From assembly GCA_922989275.2 (NCBI GenBank), contig OV277858.1, forward strand, positions 98,504,794-98,568,793: DNA of 64,000 bases. The letters run 5' to 3'. Source of the stretch: Gari tellinella. Its lineage: Eukaryota; Mollusca; Bivalvia; Cardiida; Psammobiidae. Of this stretch, positions 21,613 through 31,504 are shown piece by piece. Within the stretch, counting starts at the first letter, position 1; every line of letters starts with the position of its first letter. The translations under genes were made by a program, and so were the position numbers. The notes beneath the pieces were generated by a model. That model was not told the origin of the DNA and ran no database searches. It saw nothing but the letters and a program-made list of their open reading frames with translations.

Positions 21613-21717
21613 TTGACTAAAATGAATATGACGCTCGCCAAGGCTCGCGTCATATTATTTTAGTAAACTCGTTTATTAAAAATGATAAATAATGAACACT
21701 CATACAATATCCTCTAT
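21565..21717. mobile_element. GC-centre foldback hairpin
   Basis: Ends ATAGAATATCACATTCG and ACAATATCCTCTAT. Stem GTGTTCATTATTTATCATTT and TTAATAAACTCGTTGAC with their complements. Centre CTCGCCAAGGCTCG flanked by ATGACG and CGTCAT. Reference copy for a group of hairpins with similar centres and different stems. Confidence 0.75.
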
Positions 21718-22099
21718 GTACATGCTACACATTTGTTGGAAACTATTTTTTTCGTTCAGAGTTAATTTCTTTTATATATATATAATTATAAAGATATTTA
21801 ATCTGTTATGTATTCTGATTCATTTAACCATGCCTTGTGCTAAAGCAACAAGGGGATGGGGGTCTCTTTCTCTGCAAATGACTGATTTAGTTTGAACAAA
21901 ACAAAATTGTGAATATTGGAAAAACCGGCATTTTGAGCTTCAGAATTGTATTGTTTTGTTTTGAGAACGAATTGCAATATATTGGAAAACAGGTTTATTG
22001 CACATCCCGTATAAGTTTTTATGCATTTACATGTATAGTGCGTTGACTGTGCGTGTGTAAGTCCGTCCGTGTGTGTTGTATCATATTTATTATAGAACA

Positions 22100-22810
22100 T
22101 TAGCTAGGGGTTTGGTATATCATTTTTGGGATGATAAATTGCAGGTCACTGTGACATTGGCATTGACCTTTTGACCTTTGAGCTCACTTATACAAAAAAG
22201 CGTGTTCGGTAGATATCCTCTATACCACATTAGATAAGGATAACAAGTTTGATGTGTGAATACATCATGGACTGACGAAGTGTCCCGTAATGTTTTCCAA
22301 GTCACGGTGACCTTGACATTGACCTTTATTATAGATAAAGCTAGAATAAACATACGTCTTACTCCACATCAGCTAGGAGTACAGCGAAGAATACGTTATT
22401 CTTTCCCAATAAACGTGTTTACGCTAAATATATTATTTCCATTGCAAACAGTTTGTAGCCTGGTCAGACGCCGGGTTACCCGGCGTCTGATCAGGCTTCA
22501 ACTGTTTTCGACTCAAATAAAAATGAACAGTCAGAATTGTCAAAAAGGTTGTCCATTCACCATTTTATTGCATTTCGTTCGCGTTTCGTTTACGTTTAAA
22601 CGGAAAAGAATAACGTCTTCTCCACTGTACCAAATTTGACGTATGAACAGTGAATCCATCTAGGAATAGCGGCGTCTTTCATATTTTCAGGCCACAGTGA
22701 CTTTTGCCTTGAACTTTTACCTCAATTATAGAAAAAACTCTTGTTCGGAGCATATTTCCTTGACCACATTGTACTACTGAGGTGACTAAATTTACACGGT
22801 GTCATGTCAG
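22100..22810. repeat. Repeat with AGGTCA-type half-sites, split by TA-1
   Basis: Blocks of about 170 bp carry GGTCACTGTGACATTGG, GGTGACCTTGACATTGACC and CCACAGTGACTTTTGCCTTG with ATACCACATTAG or GACCACATTGTAC. The TA-1 copy at 22382-22627 lies between blocks. Confidence 0.5.
22382..22627. mobile_element. TA-1 MITE
   Basis: CAGCGAAGAATACGTTATTC to TAACGTCTTCTCCACTG, TA-flanked. The left outer core arm has TTTGTAGCCTGGTC, a partial mismatch to its partner. Confidence 0.8.
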
Positions 22811-23140
22811 GGTCTACACTGTTTGTCAATGTCCTCTTTAGTTGACTCTTGGCTTAAGTGGGTTAATTTCAACTACTGTAAAACACAACCGCAGACAATA
22901 ATTGTCAAATTACATCTCTAGTCATAACTTCCCGAAAGTCTGGAGAATTTCCAAGAAATGTTCTATCACAGGAAGAATTTCTAAGAAAGAAAACCAAAAA
23001 CTCAAGTCGAAATATTGAAATGTAACTCATACGTAAGTTGAATATTTTGCATTGGTCGTCTGAAATTAATTCTATACATGAAAAACCTCCCAAAGCTTTC
23101 AAAATATAAATATACTAGAATCCAGCATAGAAAGGGTCAA

Positions 23141-23384
23141 CACATTCAGCCCTAGCGACAAATATTCTCGCCATTTACAAACAGTGTACCTGTGAAGATT
23201 ACACTTGTCCCGTGCAAACAGTGTAGACCCTGATCAGAGGGCTCCCTAAGGAGCCCTCTGATCAGGGTCTACACTGTTTTTTTATTTTGAAATGTATTGT
23301 TAAAATCAACCCCAAATATTAATAAATGGACTAGACTTATTGTGAAATTGGAATTTCCCATTGAAAGGTCCTGGGGTGAATGGG
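23141..23384 (+). mobile_element. TTAA-1 MITE, second subfamily
   Basis: 244 bp after TCAA and before TTAA. CACATTCAGCCCTAGCGAC to CTGGGGTGAATGGG. Perfect hairpin CAAACAGTGTAGACCCTG with ATCAGAGGGCTCC and centre CCTAAGG. The variant ends match 43623-43866. Confidence 0.85.
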
Positions 23385-23576
23385 TTAAAAAGGCAATTTT
23401 GAAGCAGACGATATTCTAGCATTGCGATATCACTAAGACTTGCAAAATACAGTTGTACTCCGATAATACTATTTGTCTTAAGAATGTATTACACTCAAAA
23501 ACAATTTTTTTCAAAGTATCTATTTATTATTTTCGGAAGAGCTATTTTTGGAAGAGCTATATGATAAATGATCCCT

Positions 23577-23815
23577 CCCACCACAACCCCCCAACCCCCC
23601 CCCAAAAAAAAAACCAAACAAAGAAACAAAAATAAGCGACACACAAACCAAACACCCCACCACAAATCCCCCAACAAAACAACAACAACCCCCCCCCCCC
23701 CCCCCAAAAAAAAACAAAACCCAAACAAATAAAAAAACAACATCCACACAACCAAACAAAAAACCCCTAAACAACAACAACAACACCCCCCCCCCCCCCC
23801 CCACCCCCAATAAAA
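23577..23815. repeat. C/A-rich low-complexity tract
   Basis: Homopolymer C runs of about 7 to 18 at about 23595, 23688 and 23788, separated by A-rich segments (AACAACAAC, CCAAACAAA). The minus strand is G-rich. Long open frames here are compositional. Confidence 0.8.
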
Positions 23816-24065
23816 AAAACCCAAAGCAACAGCACAACAATAAACTAACAGATGTCGTTGTAGATCTACATCTTTTTGCACGACCGCCATTTGGAATAGA
23901 CGCGTGAAATAAGGAATTTGATTTTCTTCATATTTGGTCATATTCAAAGTATAAACTAAGTAAAATCTGTTTCAAATGTAAAATAAAAAACACCAAAACA
24001 CCCAAAAAACTCCAAAACAAACCACCATTTTTTTATTATATATTTCACGTCTATGGTAGTATTCT

Positions 24066-24243
24066 AAGATAAATAGAGGATAATCAATTTCTTTGGATTG
24101 ATATGAAAACTATATCACGAGAATGCGTTGTTATCTGGTTAAAAAACGAGTCCGCAGGACGAGTTTTTTAACCAGATAACAACCCATTCGAGTGATATAT
24201 TTTTCATATCTATTCAAAGGAATTGATTATTCTATTTATTATA
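24066..24243. mobile_element. GC-centre foldback hairpin
   Basis: Outer AAATAGAGGATAATCAATTT facing AATTGATTATTCTATTTAT. Inner stem GTTGTTATCTGGTTAAAAAA with its complement, centre GAGTCCGCAGGACGAG. The stem differs completely from 21565-21717. Confidence 0.75.
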
Positions 24244-24332
24244 TATATTTTAATGACGTTTTTACAAAAAAAACCCACAAAATTGTTTACCGCGACTTAA
24301 CTAAACTGAGAATGACGTGACGTCACAAAAAG

Positions 24333-24364
24333 TGATATCATCACTACATGTAGTGATGATATCA
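24333..24364. repeat. Perfect 32-bp palindrome
   Basis: TGATATCATCACTACA and its exact reverse complement, without spacer, 7 bp after an overlapping CRE pair (TGACGTGACGTCAC). Confidence 0.8.
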
Positions 24365-24587
24365 ACAGTGACGATATCAAATTTATCTAACGGAGAAATC
24401 TCTATAAATCATCGATATGTATATAATAAAGGTGTATAATCAAAACAAAACAGGCACCACATTGGAAATCATGAAGAGCTCTGAATATCAACAACATGGT
24501 TATTATGACTATTGTCGTGTGCTTTTATTTCTAAAATTAAATATTTAGTTATTTTTACTTATGAAATATCGAAATGAGTGTAAACAG

Positions 24588-24650
24588 TATGTATCCTGAT
24601 CAGACGCCGCGTTACGCGGCGTCTGCTCATGATCCAAACTGTTTTTAAAC
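24588..24650. repeat. Solitary core hairpin
   Basis: AAACAGTATGTATCCTGATC with ACGCCGCGTTACGCGGCG and ATGATCCAAACTGTTT. No family ends recognised within 100 bp. Confidence 0.65.
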
Positions 24651-25111
24651 TACTAGTGTACTCGAGGTAAGGCAATGGGGGGTTAAGAATTATGTTCTAT
24701 ACTTCTCACATAATCTACCCTTGTTTTCTATAGCGAACAACGATGACGAATATCCTTTTATCCTGTCACGTGCCTGTTTTCCTGACGGATAAAGGGGTGA
24801 CAGATAAACTTTGCTTTATTATGCTATGTGGTCACATGACCGATGTTATTATGTCAAGTGGTCACATGACCTGTAGCCGGAACTACTTTTTTCACCGAGA
24901 CGCTAATTTTTCCCGCTGTTAGGAAAGGTATTCTAAAACTCTTTCAACAGAATCCTGACGTGTAACGACGTTTATTCGAACTATTCGATGCAATCAAAGC
25001 GTTATAGAGTACGCGCCACATACTTCTATAAGTGTCCACCTTTTAGATTTCCTGAGTGAAAAACACTAGATTTTTAAAGGTTCTTTTATTTCTTTTCAAC
25101 GTAACTAGGAT

Positions 25112-25142
25112 GTGACGTCACTGACGTCATCTATATAATAGC
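25112..25142 (+). promoter_or_regulatory. Double CRE with TATA-like box
   Basis: GTGACGTCACTGACGTCATC puts two TGACGTCA sites 9 bp apart, followed within 3 bp by TATATAATAG. In animals this motif binds CREB/ATF-type factors. Whether it drives transcription here is inference; no gene follows. Confidence 0.4.
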
Positions 25143-25261
25143 GCGCTTTCCTAGAATAACATAGCTCTTTAGTGAGAATCTTATCTGGACCAAAAATGAC
25201 TCTAGCTTTAAAAAAAAAGCATTCTCTATTTATTTTACTATTGTGACAAGGATAAATAGAA

Positions 25262-25398
25262 TATTTGGTTCCTATCTTTGAATGAGAAATGTTATCTGGC
25301 TCGGCTTCTGAAAATATCAGGTTCGCCTGCGGCTCACCTGATATATTCATCCGCCTTGCCAGATAACATTTCTCATTCAAAGCTAGTCACCAAATATT
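25262..25398. mobile_element. GC-centre foldback hairpin inside the inverted pair
   Basis: Stem TTTGAATGAGAAATGTTATC with TGGC, then an imperfect inner arm and CTGATAT. Centre GGTTCGCCTGCGGCTCACC. The outer AATATTTGGT matches ACCAAATATT. The duplicate lies at about 26029-26156. Confidence 0.7.
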
Positions 25399-25528
25399 CT
25401 CTATATCTCCAACATGTGTAAGATCACTTTGATGACGTCACTATAACGTCACTATTTATAACGGCGTTTTGACGTCACCGGGGTTCAAAAAAATGCATAT
25501 TACTTAAAAAATAGCTTAAATTGTTGGT

Positions 25529-25679
25529 AATCTGTCACTCGTCGATGTTTAAGACAAGTTGATCTCAAACTCGTCTAGAATAGAAAAGTTATTAAGCTCG
25601 CCAAGGCTCGCTTGATAACATTTCAATTCTAGACTCGTTTGAGATCAGCTTGTCTTAAACATCGACTCATGACAGATCC
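25529..25679. mobile_element. GC-centre foldback hairpin
   Basis: Stem ATCTGTCACTCGTCGATGTT, AAGACAAGTTGATCTCAAAC and TCTAGAAT with complements. Centre AGCTCGCCAAGGCTCGCTT. The centre matches 21565-21717, but the stem is unrelated. Confidence 0.75.
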
Positions 25680-25734
25680 TATATCTCTTTCACCATAAAC
25701 ACGTTTATCATTTAATCTGAGTTCTGGGAGCCAT

Positions 25735-26005
25735 TCTAAAAATATCGTAATCCACTAGTGAAATATCGTTTTTGGGGTCCGGCCCAACCTATTCGTCAAC
25801 AAACGCTGCATGTAGCGGGACCACAATGGCGTCATTTGCGATGACGTTACTGTAAACAACGTCACGTTTTGGCGGAAAATCTATATGGCGAAAGTAACTA
25901 CAACTGCGGTTTCAAAAAAATAAACAGTTTTTTAAAATGTTTATGTGATTTATAGAATCTCATATTCGTGCTCATCATTATTTATCATTTTTAATAAACT
26001 CGTTG
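25735..26005 (+). repeat. CRE-bearing dispersed repeat, copy 2
   Basis: Aligned with 21346-21612: ATCCACTAGTGAAATATCG, GCTGCATGTAGCGGG, GATGACGTTACTG, TTTTGGCGGAAAATCTATAT. It then runs into half of the same hairpin as copy 1 (ATCATTTTTAATAAACTCG). Confidence 0.65.
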
Positions 26006-26755
26006 ACTTATAGAGAATATTTGGTGACTAGCTTTGAATGAGAAATGTTATCTGGCAAGGCGGATGAATATATCAGGTGAGCCGCAGGCGAACCTGATAT
26101 TTTCAGAAGCCGAGCCAGATAACATTTCTCATTCAAAGGTAGGAACCAAATATTCTATTTATCCTTGTCACAATAGTAAAATAAATAGAGAATGCTTTTT
26201 TTTAAAGCTAGAGTCATTTTTGGTCCAGATAAGATTCTCACTAAAGAACTATGTTATTCTAGGAAAGCGCGCTATTATATAGATGACGTCAGTGACGTCA
26301 CATCCTAGTTACGTTGAAAAGAAATAAAAGAACCTTTAAAAATCTAGTGTTTTTCACTCAGGAAATCTAAAAGGTGGACACTTATAGAAGTATGTCAGCA
26401 AGCGACTAGTGGCGCGTACTCTATAACGCTTTGATTGCATCGAATAGTTCGAATAAACGTCGTTACACGTCGGGATTCTGTTGAAAGAGTTTTAGAATAC
26501 CTTTCCTAACAGCGGGAAAAATAAGCGTCTCGGTGAAAAAAGTAGTTCGGGCTACAGGTCATGTGACCACTTGACATAATAACATCGGTCATGTGACCAC
26601 ATAGCATAATAAAGCAAAGTTTATCTGTCACCCCTTTATCCGTCAGGAAAACAGGCACGTGACAGGATAAAAATAAATATGACGTTCGCCAAGGCTCGCG
26701 TCATATTATTTTAGTAAACTCGTTGATTAAAAATGATAAATAATGAGCATCCATG
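25965..26755. mobile_element. Foldback hairpin split by the inverted-pair repeat
   Basis: The left stem (TAGAATCTCATATTCGTGC to AACTCGTTGAC, ending about 26009) and the centre plus right stem (ATGACGTTCGCCAAGGCTCG to AATGATAAATAATGAGC, from 26677) together equal the intact hairpin at 21565-21717. The 26012-26670 copy lies between them. Confidence 0.75.
26012..26670 (-). repeat. Inverted-pair repeat, right copy
   Basis: Reverse complement of 24757-25410. It includes the double CRE near 26282 and both GGTCACATGACC sites. One short difference is visible near 26395, where TATGTCAGCAAGCGACTAG replaces TATGTGGC. Inserted into a hairpin. Confidence 0.85.
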
Positions 26756-26794
26756 TAAGATCCGCTTTTAACCTAAACCAAGTATTTTTATTGC

Positions 26795-26826
26795 AAACAG
26801 TTTAGAGCCAGATCAAACGCCGGGTT
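26795..26826 (+). mobile_element. TA-1 fragment truncated by a SINE
   Basis: GCAAACAGTTTAGAGCC then GATCAAACGCCGGGTTA. Homology stops in the middle of the hairpin, where the SINE begins. Confidence 0.6.
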
Positions 26827-27100
26827 ACACCATTGGACTACGGTACCAGGGGTCGTGAGTTCGATCCCCCGCCGGACCAGCGGTCTGACTAGGGGATTTT
26901 TTCTAAATCCCCGATGATGTACAGGAATGTCCTTGGGCAAGACATGTACCGCGAATTGCTCCTCTCCACACAGGGGTTAAAATGGGTACCTGTGAAGGGT
27001 CTGAGTCGGTACTGCGGCTGCATTTGACTGCGCCATATGTTAGCAGTGCTCGTAGGCAAGATGGCTCAATGATCAGGGGAGTATAGGTAAAGGTATAGGC
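26827..27100 (+). mobile_element. tRNA-derived SINE
   Basis: The head keeps the T-arm of a tRNA, GGGGTCGTGAGTTCGATCCC followed by CCGCCGGACCA. The D-arm and A box are truncated. The body has CCTTGGGCAAGACATGTACC and GGTTAAAATGGGTACCTG, a TTGGGCAAGAC-type domain found in various animal SINEs. The 3' end is near the next SINE and not sharply defined. Confidence 0.7.
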
Positions 27101-27104
27101 TTTG

Positions 27105-27378
27105 TTTATTATAGTGTCACCCCTATTGAAAGGGCCAGCCAGTTTGGCTTATGAGACACCTATCCTTTTTGCGCGCACAGTACCTCCCGAATCCCTTCTC
27201 TTATTGCCGAGCGCCTGGCAGAGAAGGGCCTACGGTAACCATTCATTTAACTAGCTGGCGGCTCACCAACCGGCCATTTCAGTCCAAACCCCGTATCCGG
27301 CTCCGGGATTCGAACCTTCGACCTCCCGCTTCCGAGGCGGACGCCCTAACCACTAGGCCACGGTTGCGGAGTATATGT
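27105..27378 (-). mobile_element. tRNA-derived SINE
   Basis: On the minus strand the head has A box TGGCCTAGTGGTTAGG and B box GGTTCGAATCC with a foldable anticodon arm (TCCGC/GCGGG). Its ends do not form an acceptor stem. The body runs to about 27105 with GGTGTCTCATAAGCC and an AATAAACAAAG tail. Head-to-head boxes are intact, so RNA polymerase III transcription is possible. Confidence 0.75.
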
Positions 27379-27677
27379 ACAGTCGGCTGAGCGGTCATTC
27401 GGACTGAAAGTAGACTTTAACTTGGTATATTACTTTCTTTTTTTTTTGTCTCTCAGATAGAAATTGTCAAACTTTTTCTAATATGTTGTAATTTTCTACT
27501 GGTATATGAAATTAGGTAAGAACAAGCTTTTTTAAATATTGTATGTCAAAGGTCAAGGTCACTGTGGCCTAAAGATGGTATGGCGCACGATCCCAATCTG
27601 TACACACACACAATCACCACATTTAGAATCTCTAGCAGATATTATTATCATTTTCACCTTAAACTTTAAAATTCTTT

Positions 27678-27745
27678 AAGTAAACAGAGTAGTCCCTGTG
27701 GAGAGCTCCTACGGGAACTGTCTTTTCTGGGTCCACTCTGTTTGC
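27678..27745. repeat. Core-hairpin variant
   Basis: AAACAGAGTAGTCCCTGTGG facing GGGTCCACTCTGTTTGC with centre GAGCTCC. The outer arm keeps the GCAAACAG pattern, but the inner arm lacks GATCAGA. This is a fourth arm type. Confidence 0.45.
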
Positions 27746-27769
27746 AAATATTTAAACAATACTGATTTG

Positions 27770-27906
27770 TAATTATGTTCCTACGTGTTGTATATATGTA
27801 AATTTTGTTTACCATATTGAAAATTGGTTTGTTTGTTCGATACCAAATATGTAATCCACATGAAATAAAGTCGTTATTATTATTACTATTATTATTATTA
27901 TTATTA
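27770..27906 (+). mobile_element. LINE-like 3' tail with (ATT)n
   Basis: ATGAAATAAAGTCGTTATT followed by about 40 bp of ATT repeats. The tail shape resembles 3296-3400, on the other strand. The upstream 70 bp are AT-rich and not coding. Confidence 0.35.
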
Positions 27907-28157
27907 GTTTTATCATTATATAGGAACCATATATGGACAAGAGGGACATCGACGGGTTCACAGCTCGGACGAACTGACACAAGTAGAGTTCAATCACTAT
28001 ATGCGATCAAACCTATACTTTAGGAGTATATAGAAAGAAATCCGACGAACTAGAACAATTTGGAAAATTGGTTTATTTATTTGAATTTTCGGAGATCAAT
28101 CAGATACAATGTTAACAAGACACGCAGTTCATTTACCTGAGCAAATGTCAATTCTTA
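27907..28157. other. No gene seen
   Basis: Short AT-rich segment without recognisable repeat. Confidence 0.3.
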
Positions 28158-28363
28158 ACCCATTACTTCATAAATACGCATTTTACAACCTTTGATTTAT
28201 TCCCCTACTAAAGAAAATAGTGCCAATTTATAATGTCGTGCATGGATATACACCTTACAAAATAATTCCATATCCTAGCGTAAAGAATTCTGCTTTACGT
28301 TCAACCTGCTTTAAGTGGTCAGCTATCTTCAAAACTTGAATAAGGCTATGGGGTAATGGGCTG
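28158..28363 (+). mobile_element. TTAA-2 MITE, half-core copy
   Basis: TTAA then CCCATTACTTCATAAATACG; right end GGGGTAATGGG. Of the hairpin only the right arm remains (CTGCTTTACGTTCAACCTGC). Confidence 0.7.
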
Positions 28364-28759
28364 ATGCAAAAGAAACAAACTCGGGCTGCTTACAACATTT
28401 CCTTGACCCTCCAAAAGTTGCGCGACTTCCGTATTTAAAAACGACAAACTCAGCTTCTTTTAAGATTCCGCTTAAATCAGATTTTACAATAAATAAATAA
28501 TCCACATTTCAGATGGGTGTAAGAAAAAAGTGTCGCTTTGCCCTTCAGAGGTGTTTAAATTGGTGTTACTTAGAGTCGTGTGGTGTAACGTATGAATTAG
28601 TAGCGAATCAATTCTGGTGCTAAACCAAGCACTTCCAATTCCAGGCGGGTTGGTTTTAATGGATGTAATTCATTTGGATCGGTTAGGACTACTAAACGAT
28701 AAATCACGCACTTGTGATTAAATCCACGAACAACATATGGGGCGAATTCATCAAAGACG
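28364..28759. other. No gene seen
   Basis: AT-rich sequence, short frames only. Confidence 0.3.
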
Positions 28760-28995
28760 ATATCTAAATTTACCTAACCTTTTCACAACAAAATTTAACC
28801 GTCCGTTTGAATCCTTTCGCAGACAAAACAGATCTATCGTCTGCCTCAATTTGTCGTCTGTGATTTTGTGTGCAATTAAAATTTATGAAGTTTTGACTCA
28901 ATATTTTAGTACGAGTGACAAACAGTTTGGATCCTGATCAGACACCGCGCTTAAGCGGCGTCTGATCTAGATACAAACTGTTTGCAAAGTCTACT
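28760..28995 (-). mobile_element. TTAA-3-like MITE
   Basis: TTTAACCGTCCGTTTGAATCC, ATCGTCTGCCTCAATTTGTC and GTCGTCTGTGATTTTG, then a full hairpin at 28915-28986 (ACAGTTTGGATCCTGATCAG with ACCGCGCTTAAGCGG). The far end is not resolved. Confidence 0.6.
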
Positions 28996-29440
28996 TAATC
29001 TCCGAAGACGGGGGGAGGGTAAATGAAAGCACACGAATACGGCTAGTGTATTGTAATTTTTTACAGCGTCGGATGGAACCAAGCGATTGACTGTGCCGCA
29101 AGTTTGGTGTCTATTTATAGATTTTATTCAATTACGGTGATGTTCTGGGACTCTTCGGCAATCGAGTTCAATTCACAAAGACACAAATCTAATACAAAAC
29201 TCATCCGATACTTTTGTGTGCCTCTTGGGACGGCATACGTTTATTTCTACAAAGCAGCCTAATCTCAGAAATAAAACAATTAGATAAGATTGAATATTCT
29301 TCTGCCTAAGGGGTATATTGCCCAATTCTTAGCGCTCGGGAAATGACTATTAGATTCGCTTCTTCAGGTGGAAGGACTAGAAGGCAAACGGATAATATGC
29401 AGGGATATATTCGATCTATAAACTTGGCCATAACCAGATA
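28996..29440. other. No gene seen
   Basis: No open frame of note and no recognised repeat. Confidence 0.3.
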
Positions 29441-30215
29441 CTCCATTCTCTGTCTCTGTCTGTCTTCTATCTCTATCTGTCTCTCTGTCACTAAATGTCT
29501 GTATGTCTGTCTCTGTCTCTCCATCGCTCTCTTCTATCAATCTTTGTGTATCTATTTGTCTGTCTGTCTATAAATGTCTGTCTGTATCTCTCGCTGGCTC
29601 TCTGTGTCGCGGTCTGTCTGTCTGTCTGTGTTTCTCGCCCTTCCTCTCTCTGTCTTTCTCTCTATCTCACTATTTCTCCCTCTGTCTGTTTGTTTGTCTG
29701 TTTGTCTCTCACACTCTGTATGTCCGTCGTGTTCTCGCTGTATGTCTCTCTGTCCGTCTCATTGTCTCCGTCTAACTCCCAGTCTATCACACTTTATACA
29801 GTGGAGAATCTGTTATTCTTTCCCGTTTAAACGCAAACGTACGCAAACGCAAAGCAATAAAACGTAAAAAATACAACTTTTGGACAATTCTGATAATTCA
29901 TGTTTATCTTGGTGGCAAACAGTATGGAGCCTGATCAGACGCCGGGTTACCCGGCGTCTGATCTAGCTCCAAACTGTTTGCACTGCAAATAATAGTTTTA
30001 GCGTAAACGCGTTTATTGGGAAAGAATAACAGATTATCCACTGTATCGGCCTCTTGTTATGTGCCACTGTCTCTGTCCGTGCATGCATCTCTCTATCGTC
30101 TCTGTATCTGTCTTTGCCTATATGTTTGTCTATGTATATATGTATGTTTGTATGTCTGTATGTCTCTCCTCTCTGTCTCTCTGTATGTATGTCTGTCTGT
30201 CTGTCTCTCAGTATG
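29441..30215. repeat. TCTG/TCTC microsatellite
   Basis: Imperfect TCTG, TCTC and TATG repeats at 29441-29798 and again at 30044-30215, separated by a TA-1 element. All three forward frames stay open for 60-110 codons because the sequence is repetitive; these are not genes. Confidence 0.85.
29799..30043. mobile_element. TA-1 MITE inside microsatellite
   Basis: CAGTGGAGAATCTGTTATT to CAGATTATCCACTG, TA-flanked. It belongs to the AACAGTATGGAGCC subfamily. Confidence 0.85.
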
Positions 30216-30523
30216 TTCTCTGCTCACCATAGCCTTTAGCTATAAACCGATTCTTCAAACGTTTAGCTGTTTTCTAGGATATTTTGCTGATAATCAATGA
30301 ATCAAAGAATGAAAATAATTGTTTGATTTCATCCTCTATCTTAACAATCGTACTCCGTGGAGGACTGAGATTGTCTTGCTTTTAAAATACCAGAACAATT
30401 TCAAAGGCGGATATCATAGCTATAAAGATTATAAGTCCTTGTATGATAAAGATTTAAAAATTGTGCAGCCCTCTTGAGTATTTCAAAGCTTAAAAAGTAT
30501 TGGCTTGAACATTCAATCCTTAA

Positions 30524-30764
30524 CCCTTTCGCTCTCAACGACGCTTATAGAAGCGCGATTGCAAACTGTTTGGATCCTGATCAGACGTCGCGTTACGCGG
30601 CGTCTGATCAGGATCCATACTGTTTGACACTCGTTTTGAAAATTTTCAGTCAACCTGTCTTATTTTTTTAACTTTGAACGACATTGCAGACAACAAAATT
30701 GAAGCAAACGACAATGAAACGGTGAAGCGGTAAAAATCTCACGAAACATTTGGCAGTGAAATGG
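30524..30764 (+). mobile_element. TTAA-3 MITE (piggyBac-like), intact
   Basis: Reference copy of the family: 241 bp between TTAA sites, CCCTTTCGCTCTCAACGACG to TTTGGCAGTGAAATGG. The core hairpin lies near the left end (30558-30629): AAACTGTTTGGATCCTGATC with centre CGCGTTACGCG. To its right comes TTGCAGACAACAAAATTGAA then GCAAACGACAATGAAACGG, a module also found in TA-2. No coding capacity. Confidence 0.85.
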
Positions 30765-30963
30765 TTAAATCCTTTGTCCATTTGCACCTTGATTTTGCAG
30801 TGAAAACCCCCTATGTACTTGCTGAAAGATTTTATTATAGATAAACAATTTTGAAATTAATGCGTGTCCGTAAAACAAAACATTTCATGAAATACATGTA
30901 GCAAACAGTACATGTCGATGAGACGCTGCGTTTCGTGGTTTGCCATAGCTCTCTGTAAAAAAT

Positions 30964-31210
30964 CAGGGGCCCGTTTCATAAAACTTCTTACGACAAATGT
31001 TGTCGTAAGTCAGATTATAAAACTCTCAATAAGTATTTATTTCTCCATCTAATCCTGTATTGTGGCATCTTTTTGGAATCGTCTTGAAAAGACGATTCCA
31101 AAAAGGTGTCACAAGACAGGATTCGATAGAGAAATCGGAGATTAAATGTATTTTAAAGTTTTGACTTACGACAACATTTGTCGTAAGAAGTTTTATGAAA
31201 CGGGGCCCTG
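30964..31210. mobile_element. hAT-like foldback MITE
   Basis: CAGGGGCCCGTTTCATAAAA at the left and TTTTATGAAACGGGGCCCTG at the right. The stem includes TTCTTACGACAA and a centre GGAATCGTCTTGAAAAGACG. CAGGGG termini are typical of hAT elements. The adjacent 8-mers do not match, so the target duplication is eroded or the boundary is off. Confidence 0.7.
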
Positions 31211-31274
31211 AAGGCTTAAATTGGTAAAGGAACACCGTGAAAACATTTCCGTTGATTAGACCAAATAAAAACGG

Positions 31275-31430
31275 ACCTGTGTTTCCTATCCCATATATTT
31301 ACATTTGCCCCATTCAATTCCATTGACAAAAATGCTGTTCATTTCGTATAAACACCATTTCTCGAGAGGGTGGAACTTGTGGAAAAGTTTCGAAGAGGAG
31401 GCGGGGTATATGCAGTTTTCATTCGCGAAT
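31275..31430 (+). repeat. Dispersed repeat, copy 1
   Basis: CCCATTCAATTCCATTGA, TTTCTCGAGAGGGTGGAAC and AGGAGGCGGGG recur in reverse complement at 40595-40765. Nature unknown. Confidence 0.45.
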
Positions 31431-31504
31431 TAATCTTTGGGACTTGGAAAGCAAACATTTGGCGGATTTTTTTCCAAAATTGTTCTTAACCGATCTATGC
31501 CTTC

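Larger units (their letters stand above)
24757..25410 (+). repeat. Inverted-pair repeat, left copy
   Basis: About 650 bp, from ATCCTGTCACGTGCCTG to CACCAAATATTCTCTATA. The exact order is repeated in reverse complement at 26012-26670 with very few differences. It carries two GGTCACATGACC palindromes (about 24837 and 24866), a double CRE and TATA-like box near 25115-25140, and a foldback hairpin at its right end. No open frame over 91 codons. Confidence 0.85.

Noticed and set aside
23495..23947. Gly/Cys-rich 150-codon protein on the minus strand
   Set aside because: Product of poly-C and C/A-rich low complexity.
27300..27378. Functional tRNA gene on the minus strand
   Set aside because: A and B boxes are good, but the ends do not pair as an acceptor stem and a SINE body follows.
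29495..30300. Ser/Leu/Cys-rich proteins on the plus strand
   Set aside because: A pyrimidine microsatellite keeps all frames open. A TA-1 element interrupts it.
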